Origin: Macrosoma leucophasiata
Lineage: Eukaryota > Arthropoda > Insecta > Lepidoptera > Hedylidae
Direction: 5' to 3'
Assembly (NCBI GenBank): GCA_036365455.1
Contig: JAWQUS010000026.1
Span: forward strand, 14,650,001 to 14,714,000
Length of the DNA stretch: 64,000 nt
The notes beneath the pieces are model-generated. The model made no database searches, was not told where the DNA came from, and saw only the letters and a list, made by a program, of their open reading frames with translations. The position numbers and the translations under genes are program-made. Every line of letters starts with the position of its first letter. Position 1 is the stretch's first letter. This document shows positions 9,996-21,317 of this stretch, piece by piece.

Positions 9996-12519
9996 AATTT
10001 TAATAAAGTGTAGGTAACTATTAATTTAAGTAATTAACTATAACAATACTGTGCGTTCCTTGAAGTAAATTAGAATTTCCAGCCTCATTAGCAAAATCTC
10101 TACTTCGCATTCTACGGCTAGTAGGTACCTAGTACGATGAAAAAATCTGCCTTTTTATTGGACGTAATCGTAAAAATGTATATGTGACGTATATTATACA
10201 TGCCATATTTTTATTAATTAACAACAAATATTTATACGAATCGGTTGAAACCATTAGAATAAAACATTAGGTCGGGCGGCAACGACAAAGACTTCAATTG
10301 ATACATTTAATAGTATATCATATAGTATGCATTTCAGATAAGTAAAGTATTTTCTGTTAATAAGCATCGTTTGGTAATTCTCTACCGGAAATTCCGGAAC
10401 TCTATCAATCAAGTAAACGATTGGAGCAATAAATTAATGTCCATGTGGTCGCTATCTAAAACGTGTCCCGTCGTACGCCTGTATATACAGGCATTATGAG
10501 CAATTCGTTAGTTTTTAGGAATTCTCAATTTTTGTAAGTTCCACAACCGCTTACTATTGGTAAAAAATTAAGCTTAAGTGCAAAACGAACGCTTGCACTA
10601 ATTTTGACTTAAAAAAACTAATTAATAGTATGATTTTGTTACTTTGATTAAAGGGACAAATTATATTCAAAAATTATTTATTTATTAAATTGAATCAGAT
10701 ATTAGATCCATAATTTGTTAGTAAAATTGAATAAGCACTTAATATCTATATATATATATATATTTATAAGATATTTTAAAATATAACAAATATCCACCGT
10801 CTGAGCCGATCATTGAGTGCAGTATAGACGTATAAATATTGCGATGATTGCGAGCAAATATTTTACTTTATGAAAGTACCTACATTTATTTGAAATGCCT
10901 GAATTTAGATAATCCAATACTCGATTCTATACGGGTTAAATAACTTAGATTTATCATTACTTCATGGCATATTAGAAGGTTTTCAATAAATCAATGGGCA
11001 TCACCCAAGGACGCGGGCGCTCGGTATAAATAGGTTTGTTTCCCCTGACACTGGCATGCTACACATTCCGTGAGTGGCAATGATGACGTCACCGTTCGAT
11101 GCCGTCGACTAGGGATGGACAGACGATAATATCGATATATTCGATAGATATTTATTAATAGTATCCCTTTATCGAGATATTAATATCGTAACAATTAATT
11201 ATAAGCTTTGTGAAAATATTCGAAAACCTGAAACACAATTAATTGACAAATAAAAAAGATAACAAGACACATACACTGTAATTCGTGTGTGTGTCTTGTT
11301 CTTAATGTTCGATTCGACCAATACAGTGAATAGGAACATTTTTTAGCAAACATTTTATGCAAATCCCTAGGCTACTATTACAGGCACTGCATAAGCTGGT
11401 GTCGTATTCAGACTCTGTTTCAACCGGCAAGGCTGATTGTAACATTTGTATGCGCACAGTGCAGTACACATGTGCACGAACATGTTCACCAAGCAGGAGA
11501 GTTTTGACTTGCTGGATAATCCTTAGTCCACTGCTCGTATGTGTGCAAGCACAATGTAGACATAAAAATGTAAATCAGCGCAAGTTTTCAAAAAATTGTT
11601 GCTCAATTGACTTGAGCGAGTCGAACAGAATAAACGTTCAGCACACTGGTGTTCTTAATGTTTTATAATTTGTTAACTATAAAAATGTCGTAACCAGATC
11701 ACAAACAGATCAAGAACTATATATATTATTTAATTTAGTTAGCAACATCCTTATACACAGAAAAAAGTTACCGTAATTGATATCTGCATTAGACATCTGA
11801 GAAAGAGTGAGAATTACAGCCTAATTCTCACGAGAGGGACTTAAAAATTTACATTTTAGGGCTGCTAAAAACTGAGTTACATTTGAGTATTCGGCCCTAA
11901 GAATATTGACTATTATCGATAGTTTACTGAAAAAATATCGATAAATTTTTACCAAACCTACCGTCAACTGACTAGGGTCAATTGTTTTAGTATTGTTGTT
12001 ATAGTGAACTAACGTAGTGTCGCGATGCGGTATGGAGCGGAACATTAGTTAGTTTTTGTTTATTTATTATAATTGGCACTTTAGACCTGTTTCGTAGTAT
12101 CTAGACTGTAATATTGTAGCGTGCGTAAAACGCTGAATTTAAAAAAATATGTCTAGCCTGGATTGAACCCGCGACTTCTTTATGACTAGTCCTGTTGCTT
12201 CACTACTATACAGGGCTTCAATAGGTGGTAAAGCGATTGGGCTAGTTATCTAGTGGTCACGAGTTTATAAAATGAAATAAAATTTTAAAATTTAGTAAAA
12301 TTTTTCGGTAAGTACATTTTTTTGTTAATTTCTTCAAATCTTGATTAGCTATTAATCAGTACTAATAGAAATATTTCACATTAGGCACTTTTTAGTGTTT
12401 AGAAGTATTTTAAGTACTTAGTAAGTATGTTAGTTAAGAGATTGATATTTACTTCACGTTACTGGTAGAGTCCCAACTTTGAACAATGCAGGTAATAAAA
12501 TTTTCTATATAGTTTTGGG
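9996..12519. other. unassigned AT-rich DNA
   Basis: About 2.5 kb without recognisable genes. It holds the (TA)n run at 10743, TATCGATA-type words near 11130 and 11930, and a 10-base hairpin GTGAGAATTA/TAATTCTCAC near 11806-11830. Confidence 0.4.
10743..10766. repeat. (TA)n microsatellite
   Basis: TATATATATATATATATAT inside AT-rich DNA with no gene signal. Confidence 0.7.
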
Positions 12520-12715
12520 TTCCAAAAAACCGGCCAAGTGCGAGTTGGATTCGCGTTCGTAAGGTTCCGTAAAATTGTGAGATTACCTACCATACCATTT
12601 TTTACCTTACCATTTTTCTGTAATCTATAGATAAAAAAAAATATTCCTATATTTTTCGAAATGTTAGGCAAAATAGTTTCGGAGATAAGAGGGAGGGACG
12701 GGGAGGGGTGGAGAA
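12520..12715 (+). repeat. interspersed repeat with GGCCAAGTGCGAGTTGG
   Basis: AAAAACCGGCCAAGTGCGAG to AGTTTCGGAGATAAGAGGGA, a motif pair frequent in moth intergenic DNA. Its class is not clear from this piece. Confidence 0.4.
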
Positions 12716-12781
12716 ACAGTTAATTTTGGCCTATACTCTTTAATAACTTGAAAATTATTTGTTATACGTAACGTAACTTCA

Positions 12782-13104
12782 CCCCTGTAATCCCCGAAGG
12801 GTTAAGCAGAGGTAAATGCATGCATTCAAGCATACATGCAAACACCCACGATTCGCCGGTTATGTTTTGGCCCATGTAACAGGTGGCGAGCCTGTTGACA
12901 TCTCCGGGCACATTACCAAACTTCGAGGTACTGGGAAATTTCCAGGAAATGGAAAAATCCCAATAGAACCAGAGATAAAGGACTTTACACCATTAACAAT
13001 AATAAATAAATAAATAAATATCTCTGATAAACCCCTACCCGGGAATCGAACCCAGGATCTCAGCGTAGTGGTAATGACCTGCTACCACTAGGCTACCGAG
13101 GCAG
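12782..13104 (-). mobile_element. tRNA-derived SINE, family D
   Basis: Same layout as 3980-4294, with an (AAAT)n expansion at 13000-13020. Sense B-box GGGTTCGATTCCCGGG. Confidence 0.7.
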
Positions 13105-13361
13105 TTTAATTATTTGTTATAAATTATAAAAAGGACAGATAGATTCTCTTTCATAACATATTACAATCGCACGCGTCCTTTTAAAGTTAATAAAATTGTA
13201 CCCATTCTCGCTTTTCTAACACTAATTAAAAACGTTTTTAATTCAAATTCAAATACACAGCTGTTTCGAAAAGAATTCAGCTAAATTAACGAATAGTTTA
13301 TCACAATAGACAAGAAAAAAGATGCCGACGAGGTAGGAAGAAAATTTATCGTGTACTACGT

Positions 13362-13490
13362 GCGCTTCCAATTCAACTCCAGACACGTGGAAATAATGAA
13401 CGGCTGTTCTTTAGTTGTTTAAAAAAACTTATAGATAGATGTCGTCTATCATAGCTTATGTGACCATGCGATTCGATCTGAATGGATAAT
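13362..13490 (+). repeat. direct repeat partner of 14005-14135
   Basis: CTTCCAATTCAACTCCAGAC and GTGGAAATAATGAACGGCTG recur about 645 bases downstream with small changes. Confidence 0.6.
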
Positions 13491-13529
13491 CCTCTGTTTC
13501 AAAACCCGCGGGGCGACCTCCTAACTTTT

Positions 13530-13770
13530 CTTTATGTAAGTAAGATGGAAAACAAGAATGCAGCTCACATTGATGTTAAGTGATGACTGCAGCCTATAGA
13601 CATCTACATAAAAACCAGAGGGCAAAATGCAGATGCGTTGCCACCCCTGAGATCTAAGGTGTCATGTCTCTGTGATAGTTATTACGGGGCCATACATTAC
13701 CAACTAACCGGAACACGATAGTGCCGAACACTGCTTACTCGAGCTCCTACACTTGGAAGTCTACCACCGG
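13530..13770 (-). mobile_element. Bm1-like SINE, internally deleted
   Basis: TTTATGTAAGTAAGATGGAA at the left, CTACCACCGG at the right. The block around ATTTAGCGGCAAGTATATTAG is deleted. Confidence 0.6.
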
Positions 13771-13877
13771 GAGCAACTTGATCAGTTTTGTCACCGCTAG
13801 GATTATAATTTTATATTGTCCTTTCTTGACTTAATAGCAGTAAAGTGCAATTTTCCGTCGTACGCGCATTTATAATA

Positions 13878-14012
13878 ATAATGGTAACTCATTATACGTC
13901 CCACTGCTGGGCACGAGTCTCTCCCCTTTTTGGGGGAGGCCTGGAGCTTACTCCACCACGCTGCTCCGATGCGGATTAGTGGAGATACGGGTTAGTGGCC
14001 AATCCGCTGTCT
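13878..14012 (-). mobile_element. 5S-derived SINE 3' fragment
   Basis: ATAATAATGGTAACTCATTA, CCCACTGCTGGGCACGAGTC and CACCACGCTGCTCCGATGCG are the reverse complement of the 3' half of the SINE at 18531. The 5S head is absent. Confidence 0.6.
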
Positions 14013-14135
14013 TCCAATTCAGCTCCAGACACGTGGAAATAATGAACGGCTGTTCTTTAGTTGTTTAAAAAACTTATAGATGTCACATATCATAGCTAAT
14101 GTGACCATACGTTCCCATTTGAACGGGACAATCCT
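14005..14135 (+). repeat. direct repeat partner of 13362-13490
   Basis: CTTCCAATTCAGCTCCAGAC and GTGGAAATAATGAACGGCTG. It starts where a reversed 5S-SINE fragment ends. Confidence 0.6.
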
Positions 14136-14341
14136 TCGGGCGTCGGGACGTGACGACCCACAGCCCACTAGCGGAAGAATTTTTCTACTGGAACCGAATT
14201 CTTCCACTAGTGCAGTCTGTTAAGCGAACAATGGCGGTCAAATCATTCCAATGGGGCGGTAGTTAGATGAGCAGCAGCGTCCTGCGATCGCCAATCCTCA
14301 TGCCAAGCGTGGCAATAGTGGCATTTCCCCTAATTTCTTTT

Positions 14342-14615
14342 TGATTTTTTTAATGTAATGGAAGTGGTAAAGGATGTTTAAGTGTTGACTGCAGCCTATA
14401 GACACCCACACAAAGACCAAGGTCAAAATGCAGATGCGTTACCACTCCTGATGCCTAAGGTGTTGGCTCTGTGACGGAAATTACAGGGCCGTGTATGACC
14501 ACCTGACCGGAACACGATAGTGCTGAACACTACCATTTAGCAGAAAGTATATTAGTTAATACGGTGGTTCCTACGCCCGCGAGCTCCGTCACTGGAGCTC
14601 TACCACCAGTAAAAT
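14342..14615 (-). mobile_element. Bm1-like SINE
   Basis: Antisense copy from a T run and AATGTAATGGAAGTGG to GAGCTCTACCACCAGTAAA, with a small deletion after AGTGG. Confidence 0.7.
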
Positions 14616-14726
14616 TGGTGATCTGCGTGCTTGTTTGCCACCTTTATTATATTGTGTGAAAAAAAATACAACTGTAAAATTATATCCGTTTAAAATATAC
14701 GAGTATTTCAACACAGAACTTGCGAG

Positions 14727-14930
14727 AGAAAAAAATAACACAACTTTTCCGCACAGCAAGACAAATGCCTGCTCTCCGCTGGTTAATTAAGCAAAAACTG
14801 TGAATCTTAGTTTCATAAGTTATCACGACACAACACAAGACAAACAGCTTTTTTTGTACGTTAACGTTTTTGCTATTCTTGTCCCTACAAATTGTTGCCC
14901 AATTATATTTAAAGAAAATGTTTATTTCTT
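14727..14930 (+). repeat. repeat L
   Basis: ACAACTTTTCCGCACAGCAA to TGTCCCTACAAATTGTTGCC. Direct copy of 17945-18110 (AACTTTTCCGCAGAGTAAGA). Confidence 0.5.
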
Positions 14931-14982
14931 TTGACGATTGATGTGGCAAAAGAGGAAAGTTTTTTGGCCGCTATCATAAACT

Positions 14983-15025
14983 TTACTTCACGCTTGTAAT
15001 CCCCGATGGGTTAGGTAGAGATAAA
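14983..15025 (-). repeat. SINE D 3' scrap
   Basis: TTCACGCTTGTAATCCCCGA and TTAGGTAGAGATAAAT only, the last bases of family D, running into the LINE-like tail after it. Confidence 0.45.
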
Positions 15026-15029
15026 TTTA

Positions 15030-15240
15030 TTTATTGTTTGTCACAGGTGTACAGGTTTTTAGAAAAATACATTATAGGTACTTAGTTCCATTGCAACAAT
15101 ACCTTTCGGTGTACAATATTTATAATAGTTTTAGATAGGTTAGGTAGGCATTTATTTATTTATTTAATCTTAGCAGCATCTGTATTTCCTACAATTCTGG
15201 TGTACAATAAAGAATATTCTATTCTATTCTATTCTATTCT
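15030..15240 (+). mobile_element. LINE 3' tail ending in (TTCTA)n
   Basis: Ends TCTGGTGTACAATAAAG followed by four to five TTCTA-type repeats at 15218-15240, the same tail as 36660-36680. The 5' part is unrecognised AT-rich DNA. Confidence 0.5.
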
Positions 15241-15351
15241 TAATTGCCACAAAAGAAATTGCAACAAATGGCGGACTTAACGCTAAGAGCGCTCTCTACC
15301 ATTGGCAGGGAAGTGAAAAATCGTAGGCGGTGGTAGATTAAACAACAACGT

Positions 15352-15634
15352 GCGTGCTTTTTTATGCCTTGAAGTGACAAACAGGCATACAGTTCACATA
15401 CATGGTAAGTAATACTGTAGCCTTTAAACATATACATGAGACCTGAGATTTCAATGTAGATGTGCCACTCCTGAAGTCTAAGGTGCTATGTTTCTGTTTC
15501 GGAAATTACAGGGCCGCACATTAACATCTGACCGGAACACGATAGTGCTGAACACTACCATTTAGCGCCAAGTAGATAAGGTAATGCGATTGTGCCTACT
15601 CCCGCGAGCTCCGTCACTGGAGCTCTACCCCCAG
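15352..15634 (-). mobile_element. Bm1-like SINE
   Basis: Antisense copy from TTTTTTATGCCTTGAAGTGA to GAGCTCTACCCCCAGTG. Confidence 0.65.
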
Positions 15635-15717
15635 TGCAGTTATTTTTTTTCTATTTTTCGAAAGCTTTCCATTGTAGAGTTTGGTAATGTCAGAAAAGGA
15701 CTCGCGTAATAACTAGA

Positions 15718-15900
15718 AGAACTTGAAAGAAGCGTGTGGTGCTCTTATTTTATTTCATTTTCTTGGTGTATTTTAGAGTTATCTATACTTATAATAAAAC
15801 TGTAGAAGTGTTAATTCTGTACATTAAAAATATTGAAAAAATAAATACCAGGGGATGTTACTAGATCGATACCGAACACAAATATGTGATTAGAAAATTT

Positions 15901-15942
<42 letters not shown>

Positions 15943-16262
15943 CAAGCATCACACAAAATCTACCGGTCCGATTACAATGAAACTTGGTACGATTATACTT
16001 TAACCTTTGGCGCATAACACTTTTTATCCCGAAAAAATTTCTGTTTGTCTGTGTGTTTATGTACCCTAATTTCAGAAACGCCTTATTCGATTTCTTGTTT
16101 TCACTAATATATTGTGGTAAGTTTCACATAACATTTAGTGTTTGTTTCATGTGAATCGGTTCAGAAATTAAAAAGTTATGTCAATTTAAAGAATCATATC
16201 TAATATTTTTAAGCTATTCTGTATCTTAGTTCTATCTTTTAGGGGATTTCGTACCTAAAATG
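15718..16262 (+). repeat. repeat R4
   Basis: GAACTTGAAAGAAGCGTGTG to GGGGATTTCGTACCTAA. About 545 bases shared with 56730-57250. It contains a (TCTG)n run (15902-15940). Confidence 0.6.
15902..15940. repeat. (TCTG)n microsatellite inside R4
   Basis: About nine TCTG units. The matching copy at 56912-56930 has fewer. Confidence 0.8.
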
Positions 16263-16566
16263 TAAAAACAGACCCTACGCATTACTAATCCTCCGCTGTC
16301 TGTCTGTCTGTCCGCCCGTCCGTCTGTCTGTCACCAGGCTGTATCTCATAAATAGTGATAACTAGAAAGCTAATACTTTCATAAATTATGTATTTCTGTT
16401 ACCGCTATAAAAACAAAATTAATTACAAAAAATAAGAAAATTAAAATGTTAAGGGGTCCAAGGGGGCATACAATAGACGTGTTTTTTTTTTCGTATATAT
16501 TTTTGGTAGCAAGTAGACCCTTAAATTTTCACAGAATTTTTAGATCTTATGTTGTATATTACCTTC

Positions 16567-16771
16567 CATAATAATAAATCTATACAAATAAATAAAATTG
16601 GAGTGTCTGTTTGTAATATTAAAATAACCGCTTTTTACTAAATGCATATGTATGTATACACGGTACATATACCAAAACATTTTTTACGATTTTTATCTGT
16701 CTGTCTGTCTTTGTGGCGGAGCTAATCTTGGGAACGGCTGGACCGATTTTGACGCGGGCACAGCTAGTATG
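16567..16771 (+). mobile_element. Helitron-like non-autonomous element, internally deleted
   Basis: Nearly identical to 17133-17456 in its first about 180 bases, then jumps from ACCGATTTTGACG to GGGCACAGCTAGT. Confidence 0.5.
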
Positions 16772-17132
16772 AAATAAAATTATTTACGTTTTACGTACAT
16801 GTTTAGATCACCGATATACATACACACGTGTACCAAATTTAAACTTAATCGGCTTACTACTTTTGGCGAAATTTTGCTGTGACATACGGACAGACAGACC
16901 GACAAACAGAGGCACGTCTGATCTTGTCCTTCCGTTGTATTGAGATACAGAACCCTAAAAGTAATTTTTGATGTGCGTAATGGTTTGTTTCTGTATTTTT
17001 TTTTCACGAAAAATTATCTGCACGACTTCATTTCATTTTCGCAGTCTGGGTTGGGTTGGACACCGACATCGTCAAAGTAAAAAACTCACGTATTATTATT
17101 ATTAGTATTATTTTTGTTTAAGTCAAAATGTA

Positions 17133-17456
17133 AATCTATACAAATAAATAAAATTGGAGTGTCTGTTTGTAATATTGAAATAACCGCTTTTTACTAAATG
17201 CATATGTATGTATACACGGTACATATTTCATAACAACGTTTTTTACAATTTTTGTCTGTCTGTCTGTCTGTTTGGCGGGGCTAATCTTGGGAATGGCTAC
17301 ACCGATTTTGACGGGACTTTCACTGGCAGATAGCTTATGTAATAAGGAGTAACTTAGGATACTTTTTATATTAGCTGCGCCCACGACTTCGTCCGGGTAG
17401 ATACTGAACAATCATAAATTATCACGCGGACGAAGTCGCGGGGACAGCTAGTATTA
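17133..17456 (+). mobile_element. Helitron-like non-autonomous element
   Basis: TCTATACAAATAAATAAAAT at the start and GGGGACAGCTAGT at the end fit the 5'-TC / CTAG-3' between A and T pattern of Helitrons. An inverted pair CGACTTCGTCCG / CGGACGAAGTCG lies near the 3' end. A TCTGTC run lies in the middle. Confidence 0.5.
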
Positions 17457-17477
17457 AATAAAGGTGATGGCATTTTG

Positions 17478-17722
17478 TTTGATATAGATTTATTCCCCCG
17501 CCCGTGTATAGTGAAATAGAATAACAGTGCAAAAACACGGCTTTTCAGGTTGCCTCCAAAACTTCATTATAAATGTTCTGGTAAAGTAGCCATCGCTTTA
17601 CTCGAATTACTGACTGTGGCTTTGACTGACTGACTGATAATTGACCGACTGACTCTTACTTTTACGCTGCTTACGACGAATACGAATATCATTTTACTTG
17701 ACACTGGCAATATGCGTAATAG
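17478..17722 (-). repeat. repeat R3
   Basis: Reverse copy: TAGTGAAATAGAATAACAGT to GACACTGGCAATATGCGTAA. Confidence 0.55.
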
Positions 17723-17744
17723 CTATGCCAGTTCTTATGTTAAA

Positions 17745-18110
17745 AAAAAAAACTGGTTGCCTGTAAAGTCGGTTTTACGGGCGAAGATTTTACGTGACAA
17801 CGTCTTTTTCTCGGTAGAAAGGCATTCGCCGGTCCGGCAGGCCTCTCTCTCGTTCGGTGACTCATCGTTACGTTACCGGGCGTTACACTTTTTCATGAGT
17901 GACTCCGAGCCGCAACCTAATTTAAGACGTTGTCACGTCAAAAAAAAAATAACTTTTCCGCAGAGTAAGACAAATGCTTATTCCGCTGGTTTATTAAGTA
18001 AAAAACTCTGAAACTTTGTTTCGTAAGTTATCATGTCATTACGGCAGACAAACAACTTTTTTATACGTGTAAGTTGGTCCCTTTTTGTCCGCACAAATTG
18101 TATAGTTAGT
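17745..18110 (+). repeat. repeat L, longer copy
   Basis: CTGGTTGCCTGTAAAGTCGG, GACTCATCGTTACGTTACCG, CCGCAGAGTAAGACAAATGC. Short relatives occur at 9172-9235 (GTTGGTTCCTGTAAAGTCG) and 52700-52745. Confidence 0.5.
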
Positions 18111-18516
18111 TATGTATTAAGGAAATGTGTTTCTTTATATTGATGTAACGATAGCGGAAATTTGCTTTATTTTTGCCTGTTATCGTAGTGATTTTTTTGT
18201 CTACGGAATAAATATAAAGAGAAAAAAAAACAGTAGGTAAGTATGTGCACCTGCTTATGTTCGCACGTAAGAAGTTATTCTTCATTAGCGTAGACAGTAT
18301 ACCAGAAATAAAACAAAACGACAAAAAGATAAGCACACTAACTTCGGTCTGTTGCTTTTAACTGTTTCGCAACGAACTTCAAACTGTCGCTTTTATCTGT
18401 CGGTGAGCGCGCGCATCACGCCAAAAGAAACGCGCAGTCACTTCTTAGCGCCAGAAACATTGCAAAGCAATTGTATCTTTCTGAAATAATATAAAGGATT
18501 TATTTTGTGTAAAGTT
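18111..18516. other. unassigned DNA
   Basis: No gene or repeat recognised between repeat L and the 5S-derived SINE. Confidence 0.4.
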
Positions 18517-18530
18517 ATTCTTCTTTGAAA

Positions 18531-18895
18531 CGCGCATGGCCCCGCGGCTGGTGTAGATCACAAGCGATCAACTCGGTTAAGCACTACGGGCGCGGTCGGG
18601 AAGTGTGATGGGTGACCGCTAGTGGCAAATTAAAATGCGCGTTTCCGTGCTTCACAGGGCACGTTAACCGTCAGTCACGGTTGTTTTCGATAGATAGCAG
18701 TCGTTAAACCTTGTCGGAGGCCTTATGGGCGGTTCGAAAACATCCGACAGCGGGTTGGCCACTTACCCAACCACCTCCACCAATCCGCATTGGAGCAGCA
18801 GCAGCGTGGTGGAGTAAGCTCTAGGCCTCCCCCCAAAAAGGGGAGAGACTCGTGCCCAGCAGTGGGACGTGTAATGGGTTGCCATTATTATTATT
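18531..18895 (+). mobile_element. 5S rRNA-derived SINE, near full length
   Basis: The first about 95 bases follow insect 5S rRNA: GGTTAAGCACTACGGGCGCG, then GATGGGTGACCGC, matching the A-box, intermediate and C-box region of the internal 5S promoter. The body (18630-18850) is not 5S. It ends GCCCAGCAGTGGGACGTG and (ATT)n, a tail shared with RTE-like LINEs. ATTCTTCTTTGAAA just before (18517-18530) and ATTCTTCTTTAAAA just after (18896-18909) form a 14-base TSD with one mismatch, which shows retroposition. It should be transcribed by RNA polymerase III and moved by a partner LINE (inference). Confidence 0.75.
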
Positions 18896-19076
18896 ATTCT
18901 TCTTTAAAAATAAAATTAATTAGGTAGTTGCAGTTTTATCACACTGGAAAATTATGATTCTTTATTCACTCGACAAAACAATAAAAGCTTTTACCTTCTA
19001 CGAAACCTTTTATTTTGCTCCTGCTGAGTAAATTGAGTGATACTACAGTACGCAGCAAGAAATCTTGCATATGCAA

Positions 19077-19148
19077 TTAGAAACGAGACAATCGGCTAGT
19101 TTCGTAGAGCGTTATCTCTGTTGCACACTGCCTACGTTAGTACAGTTC
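19077..19148. mobile_element. mariner-type MITE R2, left part of an interrupted copy
   Basis: ACAATCGGCTAGTTTCGTAG and GAGCGTTATCTCTGTTGCAC. Its right part (GTGCGGTATTGGTCAAACTT onward) reappears at 19664-19795, after a SINE and an inner R2 copy. Confidence 0.6.
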
Positions 19149-19402
19149 GTTTTTACTGGTGGTAGAGCTCCAGTGACGGAGCTCGCGGGCGTAGGCAACA
19201 CCGCATTACCTAATATACTTGCCGCTAAATGGTAGTGTTCAGCACTATCGTATAGCACAGAGACATAACATCTTAGGCCTCAGGAGTGGTAACGCATCTG
19301 CATTTTCACCTTGGTCTTTGTGTAAGTGTTTATAGGCTGCAGTCACCACTTAACATCAATGTGAACTGCATGCTTGTTTGCCACTTCCATTACATAAAAA
19401 AA
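19149..19402 (+). mobile_element. Bm1-like SINE nested among MITE copies
   Basis: Sense copy from GTTTTTACTGGTGGTAGAGC to TTCCATTACATAAAAAAAG. It lies between pieces of the CAGTGCTC mariner-type MITE. Confidence 0.7.
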
Positions 19403-19404
19403 GT

Positions 19405-19655
19405 ATCCAAGAAGAAATAATGCACATCGACCTCAGGAAGAGGCGTCGGTTTATTTCGGACGCTCTACAGAGCGTTATCTCTTTCGCACCTTACCTATTT
19501 GACGTTTGTCGACCATTTTGATCAAGTTTTGACCAATACCGGACTACGGATGCTTACGTAGGCAGTGTGCAGCAGAGATAACGTTATATGAAGCCGAAAC
19601 TAGCCGATTGTCACTTTCATAGGCTCGATGTACATTAATTTCTTGATGTGCACTG
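19405..19655. mobile_element. mariner-type MITE R2, inner inverted copy
   Basis: Opposite orientation to the surrounding copy, ending CTTGATGTGCACTG followed by TA. Confidence 0.6.
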
Positions 19656-19663
19656 TACTAGTG

Positions 19664-19795
19664 GTGCGGTATTGGTCAAACTTTGATCAAAATGGTCGAC
19701 AAACGTCACATACCTAGTGTGCGAAAGAGATAACGCTCTACAGAGCCAAAATTAGCCGAAATCTTTTTCCTAAAATCGATTTGCAATATTTTTTT
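19664..19795. mobile_element. mariner-type MITE R2, right part of the interrupted copy
   Basis: GGTATTGGTCAAACTTTGAT, AAATGGTCGACAAACGTCAC, GAGATAACGCTCTACAGAGC. It continues the part cut at 19148. Confidence 0.6.
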
Positions 19796-20831
19796 GGGAC
19801 AATACGTGAGTATTTTTCTCCAAGAAAAAATATTAAAAAATTGGCCGAAAAATGCACAACAAAACGTTTTGTATAGGCATCCTTGGTATTTAAAAAGCTA
19901 ACAGAAAACTACTTTAGTGCATGAATAAAAGTTACAATTTAATATCGCCAGCTGTAGATCCCAGTAATTTATTAACCGTTTTAATTTGCGCCAAGTGCAG
20001 TGTAGAAATGCAACAATGGTGTGATTAAATATTGAAACAAGTGTCGTGCGTATTGATCACGCCTGCCCTAGTTTCAACTGCCACTATAATATGCTTTTTA
20101 ATTCCCCAACTGCATTATTGGAGGTAATTTTAATAAAGGGTTTTATGTACGAGTACTAATACATATTTTCAACCAGTAAAATATAAGATCATCTTTCTAT
20201 TCACTTTTATTATGTATTGCTTTACAGGCTCTGTACGAGTTCAGTAACTTAATAGACCGATATTGATTGACCAATGCGTAATCAGCATAGTAATCAATGC
20301 TTAATACAGCCAATTGGTTCGGGTAGATTCATTTCTAAATTCGCTATGTCGTCTTCCAGATATCATATCATTATCTGTAGTTTTCTTTAATTAAAACCAT
20401 AGTCTAAACAAAAGAAATGAATAATAATGCTTTTTAAGTGGTTTCTATTTAATCTGCCTCAAGTGCAGTGTAGAAATGCAACAATGGTGTGATTTAATAT
20501 TGAAACAAGTTAGTATCGTGCGTATTGATCACGCCTGCCCTAGTTTCAACTGCCACTTTAATATGCTTTTTAATTCCCCAACTGCATTTTGGAGAGAATT
20601 ATAATAAAGGGTTTCATATACTCACACATATTTTCGACCAGTAGATCATCTTTCTAATCGCTTTTATTATTTATTGCTTTACAGGCTCTGTACGAGTAAA
20701 AACTTAATTGACCGATATTGATTGACCAATGTGTTGTCAGCATAGTAGCCTGTTGGTTCGGATAGATTGCTAATGTCGCTATGTCTCCAAAATGGCATAT
20801 CTTTATCTGAAATAATCAAAACTATAGCAGC

Positions 20832-20984
20832 GAATTTGTAATAAAACTATGTATAGAATGGACACTTCGACGTCCCGCCCGATTTCCCTGCCTCATCCAA
20901 CCTCCTCCCCTCTTATGGGCGATGTTTGGTTTTATCTACGTGCTACGCACACAGGTGCACGTTTGAATACACGTCACTGATTGA
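20832..20984 (-). mobile_element. element G fragment
   Basis: TATAGAATGGACACTTCGAC to CACGTCACTGATTGATG, reverse orientation. It joins a Bm1-like fragment at 20985. Confidence 0.55.
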
Positions 20985-21077
20985 TGGCAAAGACCAAGGT
21001 CAAAATGCAGATGCGTTACCACTCCTGAGGCCTAAGGTGTTATGCCTCTGTGCCGGAAATTACAGGGCCGTACATAA
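20985..21077 (-). mobile_element. Bm1-like SINE fragment
   Basis: CAAAGACCAAGGTCAAAATG to ATTACAGGGCCGTACA. It follows directly on an inverted piece of element G (20832-20984), inside the 470-bp tandem array. Confidence 0.6.
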
Positions 21078-21317
21078 AATGTTTAATTCGCGCCATGTGC
21101 AGTGTAGAAATGCAACAATGGTGTGATTAAATATTGAAACAAGTGTCGTGCGTATTGATCACGCCTGCCCTAGTTTCAATTGCCACGTTGATATGCTTTT
21201 TAATTCCATCGTAACTGCATATTTAGCGTGAACATTAAAAAAGGGTTTCATGTATTACTTACTACATATTTCCGACCAGTGAAATGTAAAAAACCATATT
21301 TCTATTCACTTTTATTA

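Noticed and set aside
15902..15940. Functional meaning of the TCTG run
   Set aside because: Such runs are a normal part of several abundant lepidopteran repeats in this window.
18541..18630. 5S rRNA gene
   Set aside because: Diverged from 5S, lacks its 3' part, and continues into a SINE body with a TSD.
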